Positions 8,953 through 18,552 of a DNA stretch of 64,000 bases are shown piece after piece. Source of the stretch: Bog-756 sp963828385 (GTDB taxonomy: Bacteria > Actinomycetota > Acidimicrobiia > Acidimicrobiales > RAAP-2); assembly GCA_963828385.1 (NCBI GenBank), contig CAWHEF010000002.1, positions 2,480,001 to 2,544,000 of the forward strand, given 5' to 3'. How positions within the stretch are numbered: position 1 is the stretch's first letter; every line of letters begins with the position of its first letter. Position numbers and translations under genes: made by a program. The notes below the pieces were generated by a model. It searched no databases, was not told where the DNA came from, and was given only the letters and a program-made list of their open reading frames with translations.

Positions 8953-9767
8953 CCGCCATCACCGTCCCGGTCGGCCGCCCCACGTTCACCCCCGGTTTCG
9001 CGAACAGGGCGCGGTGGGCCGTCTCGGACACCCTGACGATCACCAAGCGCAACATCCTCGCCTACACCCGCATCCCCGAGGCGCTGTTCTTCTCGACCAT
9101 CCAGCCGATCATGTTCGTGCTGCTGTTCCGGTACGTGTTCGGCGGGTCGATCCACGTGCCGGGGTCGACCTACGTGAACTACCTGATGCCGGGGATCTTC
9201 GTGCAGACGGTCGTGTTCGGATCGGTGCAGACCAGCATCGGATTGGCCGAGGATCTCCAAAAAGGCCTCATCGAGCGGTTCCGGGCCCTTCCGATGGCGC
9301 GTTCGGCAGTGCTCGCCGGCCGCACCACAGCCGACATGTGCCGCAACGTCCTGACCGTGGTCATCATTACCGTCGTCGGCCTGTTGGTCGGCTTCCGGCC
9401 GACTACCGGCGTCCTGCCCTACCTCGCTGCCATCGTGGTCATCCTGTTCTTCGCCTATGCCCTCTCGTGGGGCTTCGCCGTGATCGGTCTGTCGGCCCCC
9501 AACAGCGAGGTGGCCCAGGTCATCTCGTTCCCACTGCTCTTCCCGCTCACGTTCGCCTCCTCGGCGTTCGTGCCAGTGGCGCAGATGCCCGGCTGGCTCC
9601 AGGGGTTCGCCACGTACCAGCCGGTCAGCGTCACCATCGACGCCTGCAGGTCGCTCATGCTCGGCGGACCCACGGCGAGCTGGGTCATCCAGTCGGTGGC
9701 GTGGTCAGTGGGCCTTTTCTGCGTGCTCGCCCCGTTGGCCGTCCATCGTTACCGCACCCGGACCTGA
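8949..9767 (+). CDS. ABC-2 type transporter permease, DrrB family
   Basis: 272-residue membrane subunit partnering the upstream ATPase. Six predicted hydrophobic segments and the ABC-2 family pattern: an ITKRNILAYTRIPE N-terminal region, the ERFRALPMARSAVLAGR cytoplasmic block, and a C-terminal SSAFVPVAQMPGWLQ segment followed by the final helix. Start overlaps the ATPase stop by 4 bases (ATGA). A strong hairpin follows the stop, consistent with the end of the transcript. Confidence 0.9.
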   Translation: MTAITVPVGRPTFTPGFANRARWAVSDTLTITKRNILAYTRIPEALFFSTIQPIMFVLLFRYVFGGSIHVPGSTYVNYLMPGIFVQTVVFGSVQTSIGLAEDLQKGLIERFRALPMARSAVLAGRTTADMCRNVLTVVIITVVGLLVGFRPTTGVLPYLAAIVVILFFAYALSWGFAVIGLSAPNSEVAQVISFPLLFPLTFASSAFVPVAQMPGWLQGFATYQPVSVTIDACRSLMLGGPTASWVIQSVAWSVGLFCVLAPLAVHRYRTRT

Positions 9768-9771
9768 GCTG

Positions 9772-9792
9772 CCGGCGACAGCGTGTCGCCGG
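9772..9792 (+). terminator. hairpin after drrB-like gene
   Basis: Perfect 9-bp inverted repeat CCGGCGACA/TGTCGCCGG with a 3-base loop, starting 5 bases after the permease stop. No T-tract follows, common in GC-rich actinobacteria. Confidence 0.55.
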
Positions 9793-9820
9793 ACAGTCCC
9801 GGGCGGACCAGAATGAACTC

Positions 9821-12545
9821 ATGGCCCATGACCACTCCACTGCCGCGCCCGAACCCCAAGCGCCCGATCCTCAGGCGCCAGACTCGTTCGGTGCCCAGGG
9901 GACGCTCGCCGTCGGCGACGCCTCCTACGAGATCTACCGGATCGACGCGCTCTCCGACCGGTACGACGTCGACCGGCTTCCCTATTCGATCAAGGTCGTC
10001 CTGGAGAACCTGCTCCGCCACGAGGACGGGGTGGCGGTCCGACCCGCCGACATCGAGGCGGTGGCCGGATGGGGGAACAATCCCGAGCGGCACGGGCTGG
10101 GCGATCACAACACCGAGATCGCCCTCACCCCCGAGCGGGTCCTCATGCAGGACTTCACGGGCGTTCCCGGGGTGGTGGACCTCGCCGCCATGCGCGACGC
10201 CCTCGGCGACCTCGGGGGTGATCCCGGCCGGGTCAACCCGCTCGTCCCCGTCGAGCTCGTCATCGACCACTCGGTGATCGCCGAGGTGTCGGGGACACCG
10301 GGTGCGTACGACGAGAACGTGGACATCGAGTACCGGCGGAACATCGAGCGCTACCAGCTCCTGCGCTGGGCCCAGCAGGCCTTCGACGGCTTCCGGGTCG
10401 TGCCGCCGGGCACGGGGATCTGCCACCAGGTGAACCTCGAGTACCTGTCCCGGGTGGTGTTCGCCACCGACGACGGCAAGGCCTACTGCGACACCCTGGT
10501 CGGGACCGACTCCCACACCACGATGGTCAACGGGCTGGGTGTGCTCGGGTGGGGCGTGGGAGGGATCGAGGCCGAGGCGGCCATGCTGGGCCAGCCCCTC
10601 TCGATGCTCCTGCCTCCCGTCGTCGGGTTCCGCCTCACCGGGGAGCAGCCGGCGGGCACGACCGCCACCGATCTCGTCCTCACCATCACCCACCTCCTCC
10701 GCCAGCACGGTGTGGTCGGCAAGTTCGTCGAGTTCTTCGGACCGGGGATCTCGGCCGTGGCGCTGGCCAACCGGGCCACCATCGGCAACATGTCACCCGA
10801 GTACGGGGCGACGTGTGCCATCTTCCCGATCGACGACGTGACCCTCGACTACCTGCGGTTCACCGGCCGCGACGACCGCCACGTCGACTTGGTCGAGGCC
10901 TACGCCAAGGAGCAGGGCCTCTTCCACCGGGCTGACGGCCCAGAACCCGTCTTCTCGGAGACCATCGAGCTCGACCTGTCGACGGTGGTGCCGAGCATCG
11001 CCGGCCCGTCGAGGCCCCAGGACCTCGTGACCCTGGCCGGGGCCGGCGCCGCCTACCGGCGAGCACTCGGACGTGATCGTCGTACCGGCGAGGCGTCCCT
11101 GTCCGACGGCTCCGCCGTCGAGGTCGGTGACGGAGCGGTGGTGGTGGCCGCCATCACCAGCTGCACCAACACTTCGAATCCCCAGGTCATGGTGGCCGCC
11201 GGTCTGGTGGCCAAGCGGGCCGTCGAGCGGGGACTGGCGCCCAAGCCCTGGGTCAAGACGTCGCTTGCTCCCGGGTCGCGGGTGGTCATGGACTACCTCG
11301 ACCGCGCCGGTCTGACCGAACCGCTCGCCGCCATCGGGTTCGACCTGGTCGGATTCGGCTGCACCACCTGCATCGGCAACTCCGGTCCGCTGCTCGTCGG
11401 CGTCTCCGAGGCCGTCCACGAGGCCGACCTCTCGGTGGTGTCGGTGCTGTCGGGGAACCGGAACTTCGAGGGCCGGATCCACCCCGATGTCCGGATGAAC
11501 TACCTCGCCTCACCGCCCCTCGTGGTCGCCTACGCGCTCGCCGGCACCATGGACATCGACCTCTCCACCGATCCCATCGGAACCGGCCGGGACGGGACAC
11601 CGGTCCACCTCGCCGACCTCTGGCCGACGAACGAGGACGTGACCGCGGCCATCCGCTCATCGTTGAGCTCGGACATGTTCCGCCGACGGTACGCGGCGGT
11701 GTTCGACGGCGACGATCGGTGGCGGGCGGTGGAGACGGCCACCGGAGCCACCTTCGACTGGGACCGGGACTCGACCTACGTCCTACGCCCCTCGTTCCTC
11801 GAGGGCCTGGCGCCGCTCCCCGAACCGGTCCGGGACGTCGACGGCGCCCGGGTCCTGGCCAAGCTGGGCGACAGCATCACCACCGACCACATCTCGCCCG
11901 CCGGTTCGATCAGCCCCTCCACCCCGGCCGGCAACTACCTGGCCGACAAGGGCGTGGATAGGGCCGACTTCAATTCCGTACGGCGCACGCCGCGGCAACC
12001 ACGAGGTGATGGTCCGGGGGACGTTCGCCAACGTCCGACTGCGGAACCAGCTGGCTCCGGGCACGGAGGGGGGGTTCACGGTCCATCTCCCCGACGGCGA
12101 GCAGACCACCATCTTCGACGCCGCCGAACGGTACTCGGCCGAGGGCGTGCCCTTGGTCGTGCTGGCCGGCAAGGAGTACGGATCGGGCTCGTCGCGGGAC
12201 TGGGCCGCCAAGGGAACCGCCCTCCTCGGTGTCCGCGCCGTCCTCGCCGAGAGCTTCGAGCGGATCCACCGGTCGAACCTGATCGGGATGGGCGTCCTGC
12301 CGCTTCAGTTCGGGGACGGCGGGACCGCCGAGTCCCTCGGCCTGACCGGCAGCGAGGTGTTCTCCATCTCCGGCCTCGAAGCCCTGAACGAGGGATCGAC
12401 ACCGAAGACGGTAGCGGTCCGGGCAGCCGACGGCGACCGGGTGATCGAGTTCGAGGCCAACGTCCGCATCGACACCCCGATGGAAGCCGAGTACTTCCGG
12501 CACGGCGGGATCCTGCCCTACATGCTGCGTCAGATGGCCCGCTGA
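9821..12545 (+). CDS. acnA: aconitate hydratase AcnA (frameshifted)
   Basis: TCA-cycle enzyme interconverting citrate and isocitrate through a [4Fe-4S] cluster. Cluster cysteines are in SCTNTSNP (near residue 447) and GCTTCIGNSG (near 513 and 516). The aconitase core runs in one frame to about 11977; the swivel domain (from VRGTFANVRLRNQ to the end, with KEYGSGSSRDWAAKG) is in the next frame and ends at 12545. Deleting the single G at 11978 joins them and recreates the conserved FNSYGARRGNHEVM, giving 907 residues, the normal AcnA length. Start MAHDHS at 9821; in-frame sequence upstream is the shadow of drrB. Confidence 0.93.
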
Positions 12546-12629
12546 GTCCCGGGTCGGGTGGCCGCCCCGCGACCGGGGCCCCTCCCGGAGCCGGGTCGGA
12601 CCGGAAGGGAAGGGGCTGACAAGGCCGCG

Positions 12630-13352
12630 TCAGCCGGCAAGGGGGAAGACGAAGAAGGCGATGACCACCATCTGCAGAGCGGCCCCGATGATGGTGCAGG
12701 CGTGGAACACCTCGTGGTACCCGAACACGGTCGGGAAGGGATCGGGCCGCTTTCGGGCGTAGACGACGGCCCCGGCGGTGTAGGCGAGCCCCCCCGCCAG
12801 CAGCAGGGCGAACCCCTCGCCGCCCAGGGCCCGGACCAGCTGGGGGAGCACGATGGCCGCCGCCCAACCCACCACGACGTAGGGCACGGCGATCGCCCAC
12901 TTGGGGGCGTCCAGCCACAGCTGGCGGACAGCGATGCCGGCGGCGGCGCCCACCCACACGACGCAGAGCACGGTGACACTGGCCCAACCGTGGAGAGCGA
13001 TGGCGGCGACGGGCGTGTACGAGCCGGCGATGGCGATGAAGATGGTCGAATGGTCGCAACGGCGCAGCCGCCGGCGCCCTACCGGGCCCCAGGTGTGCCG
13101 GTGGAAGAGCGCGCTGACCCCGAACAGCAGCGACATCGACAACGCGTAGACGAGGGTGGCGACCCGGGCCCCGGTGGTGGGGGCGGCGATCACCAGTGCG
13201 GTCCCCGTGCCCAGTGTCACGAAGAACGCCACCTCGTGGAGGACCCCGCGCAACCGTGGCTTGACCCGTTCGGACTCCCCCGGGTTCTCCTTCGAGGCCG
13301 GGTGCGTCAGTGCCCTCGAACCGACGAGGATGTCGTTGTCCGGGCCGGTCAT
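12630..13352 (-). CDS. PAQR/hemolysin III family membrane protein
   Basis: 240 residues with seven predicted membrane segments. Family motifs are SALFHRHTWGP (after helix 2), the DHSTIFIAIAGSYTP block and GYHEVFHACTIIG near the end, supplying the conserved Ser, Asp and His residues of PAQR proteins. Bacterial members are linked to membrane-fluidity homeostasis or hydrolase activity rather than true hemolysis. The start ATG overlaps the stop of the amidotransferase gene (ATGA); last gene of an operon with LmbE and the amidotransferase. Confidence 0.88.
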   Translation of the reverse strand: MTGPDNDILVGSRALTHPASKENPGESERVKPRLRGVLHEVAFFVTLGTGTALVIAAPTTGARVATLVYALSMSLLFGVSALFHRHTWGPVGRRRLRRCDHSTIFIAIAGSYTPVAAIALHGWASVTVLCVVWVGAAAGIAVRQLWLDAPKWAIAVPYVVVGWAAAIVLPQLVRALGGEGFALLLAGGLAYTAGAVVYARKRPDPFPTVFGYHEVFHACTIIGAALQMVVIAFFVFPLAG

Positions 13353-14206
13353 CGGAGCCGGCTGCCGGTGGGGTGGGACAGTGTGGCGGGATCGGGCGCC
13401 GTGGCGGGATCGGGCGCCGTGGCCGGATCGGGCGCCGTGGCCAGATCGGGCGCCGTGGCCAGGTCGAAGAACCGCCGGAGCAGACGCCGTCCGGTCGACG
13501 CCACCTCGGCGAGGCCGCCAGGAGCCAGCCGGACACCGCCGGAAAGGTGCGGGGCCCAGCCGGCAGCCAGAGAGGCGTCCACCTCGACGTGGAACTGCAA
13601 TCCGTAGGCGCGGGACCCCCACCGGAACGCCTGATGGGGAACGTCCCGCGTCGCCGCCAGGTGCACCGCCCCTTCCGGGAGGGAGAACGTGTCCTGATGC
13701 CAGTGGACGCAGGGCACGGTGGTGGGCCCGAGCCCCCCGTACTCGGGGCCGAACACCGGGTCGCGTCGGCCGGCAGCCGTGAGCTCGACCGTGCCCAGGC
13801 CGATCTCCGGCCGCTCCCCGGTCGTGACCTCGGCCCCGAGAGCCATGGCCAGCTGCTGGGCGCCGAGGCAGATCCCGAGAACCGGGCGGCCGGCTCTCGC
13901 CATGGCGGCGACGAGCCGTCGCTCGGGCGCCAGCCACGGATGCTGGTCGTCGTGGACACTCATCGGACCCCCCATCACGACGACACCGGCGGGAAGGTTG
14001 TCGGCGGAAGGGCTGTCATCGGCGCCGAGTTCGGACCAGTCGCCGGGCAGCAGGGAGCCGGAATCGAGTCGCACGACCCGGACGCTCCTGCCGGCGCGCT
14101 CGAGCTCCTCGGAGACGAGGCCCGGCCCCTCGTAGCTCACGTGCTGGAGGACGAGCCAGTCCTGGGCAGACCGGTTCGAGGGATCAGTCGGGCCCATGTC
14201 GGCCAT
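13349..14206 (-). CDS. class I glutamine amidotransferase (GuaA-like domain protein)
   Basis: 285 residues. Triad visible: Cys113 in GICLGAQQ, His206 and Glu208 in GLQFHVEVD. A stand-alone GATase1 domain of the type annotated as GMP synthase glutaminase-like or gamma-glutamyl hydrolase-like; no synthetase domain follows. The C-terminus ends with a low-complexity tail of six-residue repeats (DPATAP) encoded by an 18-bp minisatellite. Its ATG shares one base with the LmbE stop (TGATG). Substrate unknown. Confidence 0.85.
   Translation of the reverse strand: MADMGPTDPSNRSAQDWLVLQHVSYEGPGLVSEELERAGRSVRVVRLDSGSLLPGDWSELGADDSPSADNLPAGVVVMGGPMSVHDDQHPWLAPERRLVAAMARAGRPVLGICLGAQQLAMALGAEVTTGERPEIGLGTVELTAAGRRDPVFGPEYGGLGPTTVPCVHWHQDTFSLPEGAVHLAATRDVPHQAFRWGSRAYGLQFHVEVDASLAAGWAPHLSGGVRLAPGGLAEVASTGRRLLRRFFDLATAPDLATAPDPATAPDPATAPDPATLSHPTGSRLR
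13383..13454. repeat. 18-bp in-frame tandem repeat, 4 copies
   Basis: Four units of GTGGCGGGATCGGGCGCC with minor variation, at the 3' end of the amidotransferase gene, encoding DPATAP/DLATAP repeats. Confidence 0.92.
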
Positions 14207-15048
14207 CAGGCGGTGGCGACGACGTGGAACGATTCGGCCAGACTGCCGGCAGGCAGACCGGCCGCCCGAGCGGTACGCGACATCCAGTTCCGAAGCAGGT
14301 CATCGAGGTGCTCACCGTCCCCGACCTGGCTCCGGTGCGAGCGGAGCGCCGCCAGCTTCCGGTCGATGTACTTGGTGGTGTCGATGACCCGGTCGGCTCG
14401 GTCGGTGGCCATCAGCCACAGCTCGGGCACGGCATGGGGCTCGAGCCCTTCGTCGAGAAGCTCGGGGAAGGCGAACGGATTGCGTGCGTCAGGGTAGACG
14501 GCACAAACCGTGGCCTCACCGGCGGCGAGATGATCGGGATGGCTGGCGTAGATGCGGTCCCAGTTTCGCTCGGGCGACTGGGTGACGACCCGGTCGGGCC
14601 GGTACCGGCGGATCGCCGCCGTGATCGACCGGCGGAGATCGAGGTCACAGACCAGACGACCGTCGGCAAAGCCGAGGAACGTCACATCGCTCACCCCGAC
14701 CGCCCGAGCGGCTTCGGACTGCTCCTTCCGGCGCACCTCGGCCATCTCGGTGCGCGCCATCGACCGATCCGAGCCTCCGGCGTCCCCGTCGGTGACGATG
14801 CAGTACGCCACCTCGACACCCGCCGAGGTCCAGTAGGCCACGGAGCCGGCGGAACCGAAATCGACGTCGTCGGGGTGGGCGGTCACCACCAGGATCCGCT
14901 TCACCCCCTCGAGGTCGTCACCGACCCTGATCGGCTCTTCGGAGTGATTGGCCTCTTCGGAGTGATTGGCCTCTTGGGAGTGATTGGCCTCTTCGGAGTG
15001 ATTGGCCTCTTCGGAGTGATTGGCCTCTTCGGAGTGATTGGCCGGCAC
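14206..15048 (-). CDS. LmbE/PIG-L family deacetylase
   Basis: 280 residues. Zinc-site motif AHPDD at 57-61 and SHPDH at 169-173 mark the LmbE fold, whose members remove N-acetyl groups from GlcNAc-type sugars or mycothiol intermediates (MshB, Mca). Sequence alone does not separate MshB from other deacetylases. The first ~38 residues are six copies of ANHSEE encoded by an 18-bp minisatellite; the enzyme domain starts near residue 48, so the repeat is an appended tail. An internal start after the repeat is possible. First gene of a three-gene operon. Confidence 0.87.
   Translation of the reverse strand: MPANHSEEANHSEEANHSEEANHSQEANHSEEANHSEEPIRVGDDLEGVKRILVVTAHPDDVDFGSAGSVAYWTSAGVEVAYCIVTDGDAGGSDRSMARTEMAEVRRKEQSEAARAVGVSDVTFLGFADGRLVCDLDLRRSITAAIRRYRPDRVVTQSPERNWDRIYASHPDHLAAGEATVCAVYPDARNPFAFPELLDEGLEPHAVPELWLMATDRADRVIDTTKYIDRKLAALRSHRSQVGDGEHLDDLLRNWMSRTARAAGLPAGSLAESFHVVATA
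14935..15042. repeat. 18-bp in-frame tandem repeat, 6 copies
   Basis: Six nearly identical units CTCTTCGGAGTGATTGGC covering the 5' end of the LmbE gene; only one unit differs (CTCTTG). The near identity suggests recent expansion. Confidence 0.95.
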
Positions 15049-15135
15049 GTCGTCTTTTCCTGGTGCGGGTTTCGGAACGGGGCGGGTTCGGCGTGGAAAC
15101 GGGGCGAGTTCGGTGGCTTCGTTGGCGACGCGAGC

Positions 15136-16389
15136 TCAGTCGGCTACGGGGTCCCATCCGGCCAGGTCGGTCAGACGTCGGTCGTTGGAGAACATCTCGA
15201 CGATGGGAGCCTTGAGGCCGAGGCGGGTCTGGATCCGCTCGACCTCGAGAATCTGGTTCCACTGGACGAGCGTCACGACCAGGCCAGACTCACCGGCCCG
15301 GGCCGTCCGGCCCGACCGATGAAGGTAGGCCTTGTGGTCCTCGGGCGGGTCGAAGTGGATGACCACGTCGACCATGTCGATGTCGAGGCCCCGGGCGGCG
15401 ACGTCGGTGGCGACCAGCACGGGGAGCTTGCCCGCATCGAAGCTCTTGAGGGCGCGTTCCCGATTGGCCTGCCGCAGGTCGCCGTGGATGGCTGCGGACT
15501 TGACCCCTTCCTTTCGGAGCTGCTCCACCAGCCGATCGGCCCCTCGCTTGGTGCGGACGAAGATCAGGACCTTGTCGGAGCTTCGGCAGATCGCGGCACA
15601 GAGCTTGACCCGGTCCATCTGGTGGACCTCGATGAACCGGTGCTCCATCTCATCGACCGTCGTGCGCTTGGAAGCGACCTCGTGGAGCACCGGGTCCTTC
15701 ATGTACCGACTGACCAGCCGGTCCACGGCGCCATCGAGGGTGGCGGAGAAGAGCAGGGTCTGATGATCGCGTTCGAGCCGGCGGAGCACCCATTCGACCT
15801 GGGGCATGAAGCCCATGTCGGCCATCCGGTCAGCTTCATCGAGCACGAGCGTCTCGACGTCGGCGACAGACATCTCTCGGCGGTCGCCGAGGTCGATGAG
15901 CCTTCCCGGCGTGGCGATGACCACGTCTACACCTCGCCTCAGCTTTCGGATCTGCTGGTCGATGTCAGCACCTCCGTAGACGGCGACGACCTTCAAGCCG
16001 ACGGCCTCGGCGAGCGGCGACAGAACTTCGCTCACCTGGACGGCGAGCTCCCGGGTGGGCACGAGGACCAGGGCCCTCGGTCGCCCGGGCTCGGTCGAAC
16101 GCGAGGCCATCGTTCGCTGGAGGAGCGGGAGGCCGAACGCGAGCGTCTTTCCCGATCCCGTCTTTGCCTTGCCGCACACGTCGAGGCCCGAGAGGGCGTC
16201 GGCCACGGTCATGGCCTGGATCGGGAATGCGGTGATGATGCCTTGTTCCTCGAGCACCTTCACCAGCGACGGGTCGACGTCGAGGGATGAAAAGGTACGG
16301 TCCTCGAAGGACTCGGCTTCCGCCGATGAGCGGGGAGGATCGGCGGGCAGGGCGGCTGCCTGCTCGCTCGGAGCGACTGCGGTGGACAT
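15136..16389 (-). CDS. DEAD-box ATP-dependent RNA helicase
   Basis: 417 residues with all helicase motifs: Q motif (TAFPIQ), motif I AKTGSGKT, Ia PTRELAVQ, TPGR, motif II DEAD, motif III SAT, then IV-VI including ATDVAARGLDID and HRSGRTARAG. No long C-terminal RNA-binding tail, so a minimal RhlE/DeaD-like protein probably acting in RNA remodelling or ribosome assembly. Monocistronic with a 270-base divergent leader region before the HNH gene. Confidence 0.93.
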   Translation of the reverse strand: MSTAVAPSEQAAALPADPPRSSAEAESFEDRTFSSLDVDPSLVKVLEEQGIITAFPIQAMTVADALSGLDVCGKAKTGSGKTLAFGLPLLQRTMASRSTEPGRPRALVLVPTRELAVQVSEVLSPLAEAVGLKVVAVYGGADIDQQIRKLRRGVDVVIATPGRLIDLGDRREMSVADVETLVLDEADRMADMGFMPQVEWVLRRLERDHQTLLFSATLDGAVDRLVSRYMKDPVLHEVASKRTTVDEMEHRFIEVHQMDRVKLCAAICRSSDKVLIFVRTKRGADRLVEQLRKEGVKSAAIHGDLRQANRERALKSFDAGKLPVLVATDVAARGLDIDMVDVVIHFDPPEDHKAYLHRSGRTARAGESGLVVTLVQWNQILEVERIQTRLGLKAPIVEMFSNDRRLTDLAGWDPVAD

Positions 16390-16661
16390 CGGTATGGGTT
16401 CTCTCTCGTCTGTTGTTCTGATCTCTCACAGCCGGGGTCCGGCCGCGAAGAGGCGGCCGACGATCGGTCGCCGTACCCGTGGAACGACGGGCACCGGTGG
16501 GCCCGCCTCGGGCCGTCCGGCCCGCATAGCAGTACCGGATAACAGGTGAGGAAGACCCTGTAGCCGGGCACCAAACCCCGCTACGAGCCCAAAGTGTACC
16601 TCGGGATCGTCGTTTCCCGGGGCACCCCGGCGCCACTCCGTGGTTCGACCTTCGGCGAGCC

Positions 16662-17858
16662 ATGGCCTTCGAGTGCTCCTCGGTGTTTGTCACACCCTGG
16701 TGGTTGACTCGGGCGATGGAGGTGGATGCCCTCACCGAGGTGCTCGACCGGCTCATCGAAGAGGGGGCCGAGACGTTCGGCGACGGCGAGTCGCTCGTCG
16801 TGCTCCACCGGGAGCTGGCTCGCCTCGAGGCGGTCGTGGCCGAGGCGACGGCGGCCTTCGACGCCTCGGGGGCATGGGAGGCCGACGGTGCCCACACCGC
16901 TGCTGCGTGGGTGGCGACCCGGTGCCGGCTGCCCGGGGCAGTAGGTCGTCGCCAGGTTCGGCGGGGACGGGCCCTCCGCCACCTCCCGGCCTGTAGGGAG
17001 GCCTGGCTCGAAGGGGCGATCACCTCGGCCCACGTCGACACCGTGGCGAGGTTGAAGCGCCCGGCCACAACAGAGGCCCTCTGCCGGGACGAGGAGCTGC
17101 TCGTCACCCAGGCGAAGACCCTGGGTTTCGAGGCCTTCACCAGGTCCTGTGCCTACTGGGAGCAGCTCGCCGACCCCGACGGGGTCGAGCGCAGCGACGA
17201 AGAGCGCAGGTCCCGCCGGGACGTCTCGCTCGAGCAGAGCTTCTGTGGGACGTGGCTCGGCACGATGACCCTCGACCCGATCTCGGGGACGATCGTCTCG
17301 AACGAGCTCGTCCGGCTCGAACAGGCCTTGTTCGAGGCGGACTGGAAAAAGGCCCAAGACGAGCTCGGCCGAGAGCCCACCACCACCGAGCTCTCCCGCA
17401 CCCACCAGCAACGTCGAGCAGACGCCCTCGTCGAGATGGCGACCCGCTCGGGCACCGCCCCCGCCGACGGGCGCCGGCCCGCCCCCCTGTTCAGCGTCTA
17501 CGTCGGCTACGAGACGCTCTCGGGGCGCATCTTGGAGCTGGCCCAGGGCATGCCGCTTTCCCCCGGCGCCCTCCTCCCGTGGTTGGAGGAGGCCGACATC
17601 GAACGGGCCGTGTTCGCACCGGTGGCCCGGGTCGAGATCGGTGCCACGACACGCCTGTTCTCCGGGGCCACCCGGCGGGCGATCGAGCTGCGGGACCGCC
17701 GGTGCACCCACCCCTTCTGCGATCGTCCGGCGATCCGCTGCCAGGTCGACCACATCGTCCCCTACGGAGCAGGCGGACCGACGGCCCAGGAGAACGGCCG
17801 TCTGCTGTGCGCCTTCCACAATCGGCTGAGGAACCAGCGGCCACCGCCGGACTGGTGA
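16662..17858 (+). CDS. DUF222 and HNH endonuclease domain protein
   Basis: 398 residues. The N-terminal ~300 residues match the DUF222 helical region common in actinobacteria (LARLEAVVAEATAAFDASG, CRLPGAVGRRQVRRGRAL). The C-terminal ~45 residues form an HNH nuclease motif: Cys pair in RRCTHPFCD, catalytic DHIVPYGAGG, then NGRLLCAFHNR. Such genes are multicopy in many actinobacterial genomes and their role is unclear. An alternative ATG at 16716 (MEVDALTE) agrees better with the family start; the extra 18 residues are doubtful. Confidence 0.87.
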   Translation: MAFECSSVFVTPWWLTRAMEVDALTEVLDRLIEEGAETFGDGESLVVLHRELARLEAVVAEATAAFDASGAWEADGAHTAAAWVATRCRLPGAVGRRQVRRGRALRHLPACREAWLEGAITSAHVDTVARLKRPATTEALCRDEELLVTQAKTLGFEAFTRSCAYWEQLADPDGVERSDEERRSRRDVSLEQSFCGTWLGTMTLDPISGTIVSNELVRLEQALFEADWKKAQDELGREPTTTELSRTHQQRRADALVEMATRSGTAPADGRRPAPLFSVYVGYETLSGRILELAQGMPLSPGALLPWLEEADIERAVFAPVARVEIGATTRLFSGATRRAIELRDRRCTHPFCDRPAIRCQVDHIVPYGAGGPTAQENGRLLCAFHNRLRNQRPPPDW

Positions 17859-17956
17859 ACGGCGCCGTCGCGGAGGTCGACGTTCCTGCGACCATCGAAC
17901 CGGATGAAGGACAACGTCGCCGCCGGTGTCGTCACGGGGGCTACCGTCATCGCTTC

Positions 17957-17986
17957 AAGGCCTAGCCCGAGAAGGCCTAGCCCGAG
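17957..17986. repeat. 15-bp direct repeat, 2 copies
   Basis: AAGGCCTAGCCCGAG repeated exactly in tandem in the gap upstream of the peroxiredoxin gene. Confidence 0.9.
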
Positions 17987-18056
17987 GCGGCGTCAGCCTT
18001 GCCCTTACCGGGTGTGCCAAGGTTGTGTCCGGCACCAACATGAAAGGAGCGAGGGG

Positions 18057-18521
18057 ATGGGAAAGCTCGCCTCCGGCGACAAGGCACCGGCGTTCACGCT
18101 GCCCGACCAAGACGGCAAGAAGGTCTCCCTGAAGACCTTCACCGGCCGGCGGGCGGTCGTGTACTTCTACCCGAGGGACGATACGCCGGGCTGCACGAAG
18201 GAGGCGTGCCAGTTCAATGACAACCTCCAAGCCTTCGCTCGCGCCAAGGTTCCGGTTCTCGGGATCTCCGCCGACAGCGCTGAGAAGCACCGCAAGTTCC
18301 GGGAGAAGTACGGCCTCGAGTTCCCGCTCCTCACCGATGCCGACCACTCGGTGGGTGAGGCATACGGAGCGTGGGGCGAGAAGACCCTCTACGGAAAGAA
18401 GTCGGTGGGGGTCATCCGCTCGACCTTCCTCATCGGGGAAGACGGCGCCATCATCCGGCCCTGGTACGGCGTCAAGGCCGACGGACACGCCGCCAAAGTG
18501 CTGGCCGAGCTCGACGCCTGA
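18057..18521 (+). CDS. bcp: peroxiredoxin (BCP/PrxQ)
   Basis: 154-residue thioredoxin-dependent thiol peroxidase. Peroxidatic Cys46 in FYPRDDTPGCTKEAC and resolving Cys51, the classic BCP spacing; GISADSAEKHRKF and FPLLTDADH blocks follow. The ATG at 18057 is chosen by an AAGGAG site 8 bases upstream and exact agreement with the family start; the frame remains open upstream but is not conserved. Convergent with the Fpg/Nei gene. Confidence 0.94.
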   Translation: MGKLASGDKAPAFTLPDQDGKKVSLKTFTGRRAVVYFYPRDDTPGCTKEACQFNDNLQAFARAKVPVLGISADSAEKHRKFREKYGLEFPLLTDADHSVGEAYGAWGEKTLYGKKSVGVIRSTFLIGEDGAIIRPWYGVKADGHAAKVLAELDA

Positions 18522-18552
18522 CTGCCGGCCGCCGGCTGCTCCCGTCCGACGG

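Noticed and set aside
8939..12619. 1226-codon frame covering drrB and aconitase
   Set aside because: Aconitase starts at 9821; the first part is the drrB shadow and the last part follows a frameshift.
12545..12629. Possible terminator hairpin after aconitase
   Set aside because: Only an imperfect stem with a long loop; not strong enough to call.
14935..15042. Could the regular repeats be a CRISPR array?
   Set aside because: Units are contiguous without spacers, 18 bp, and encode an in-frame peptide; no cas genes nearby.
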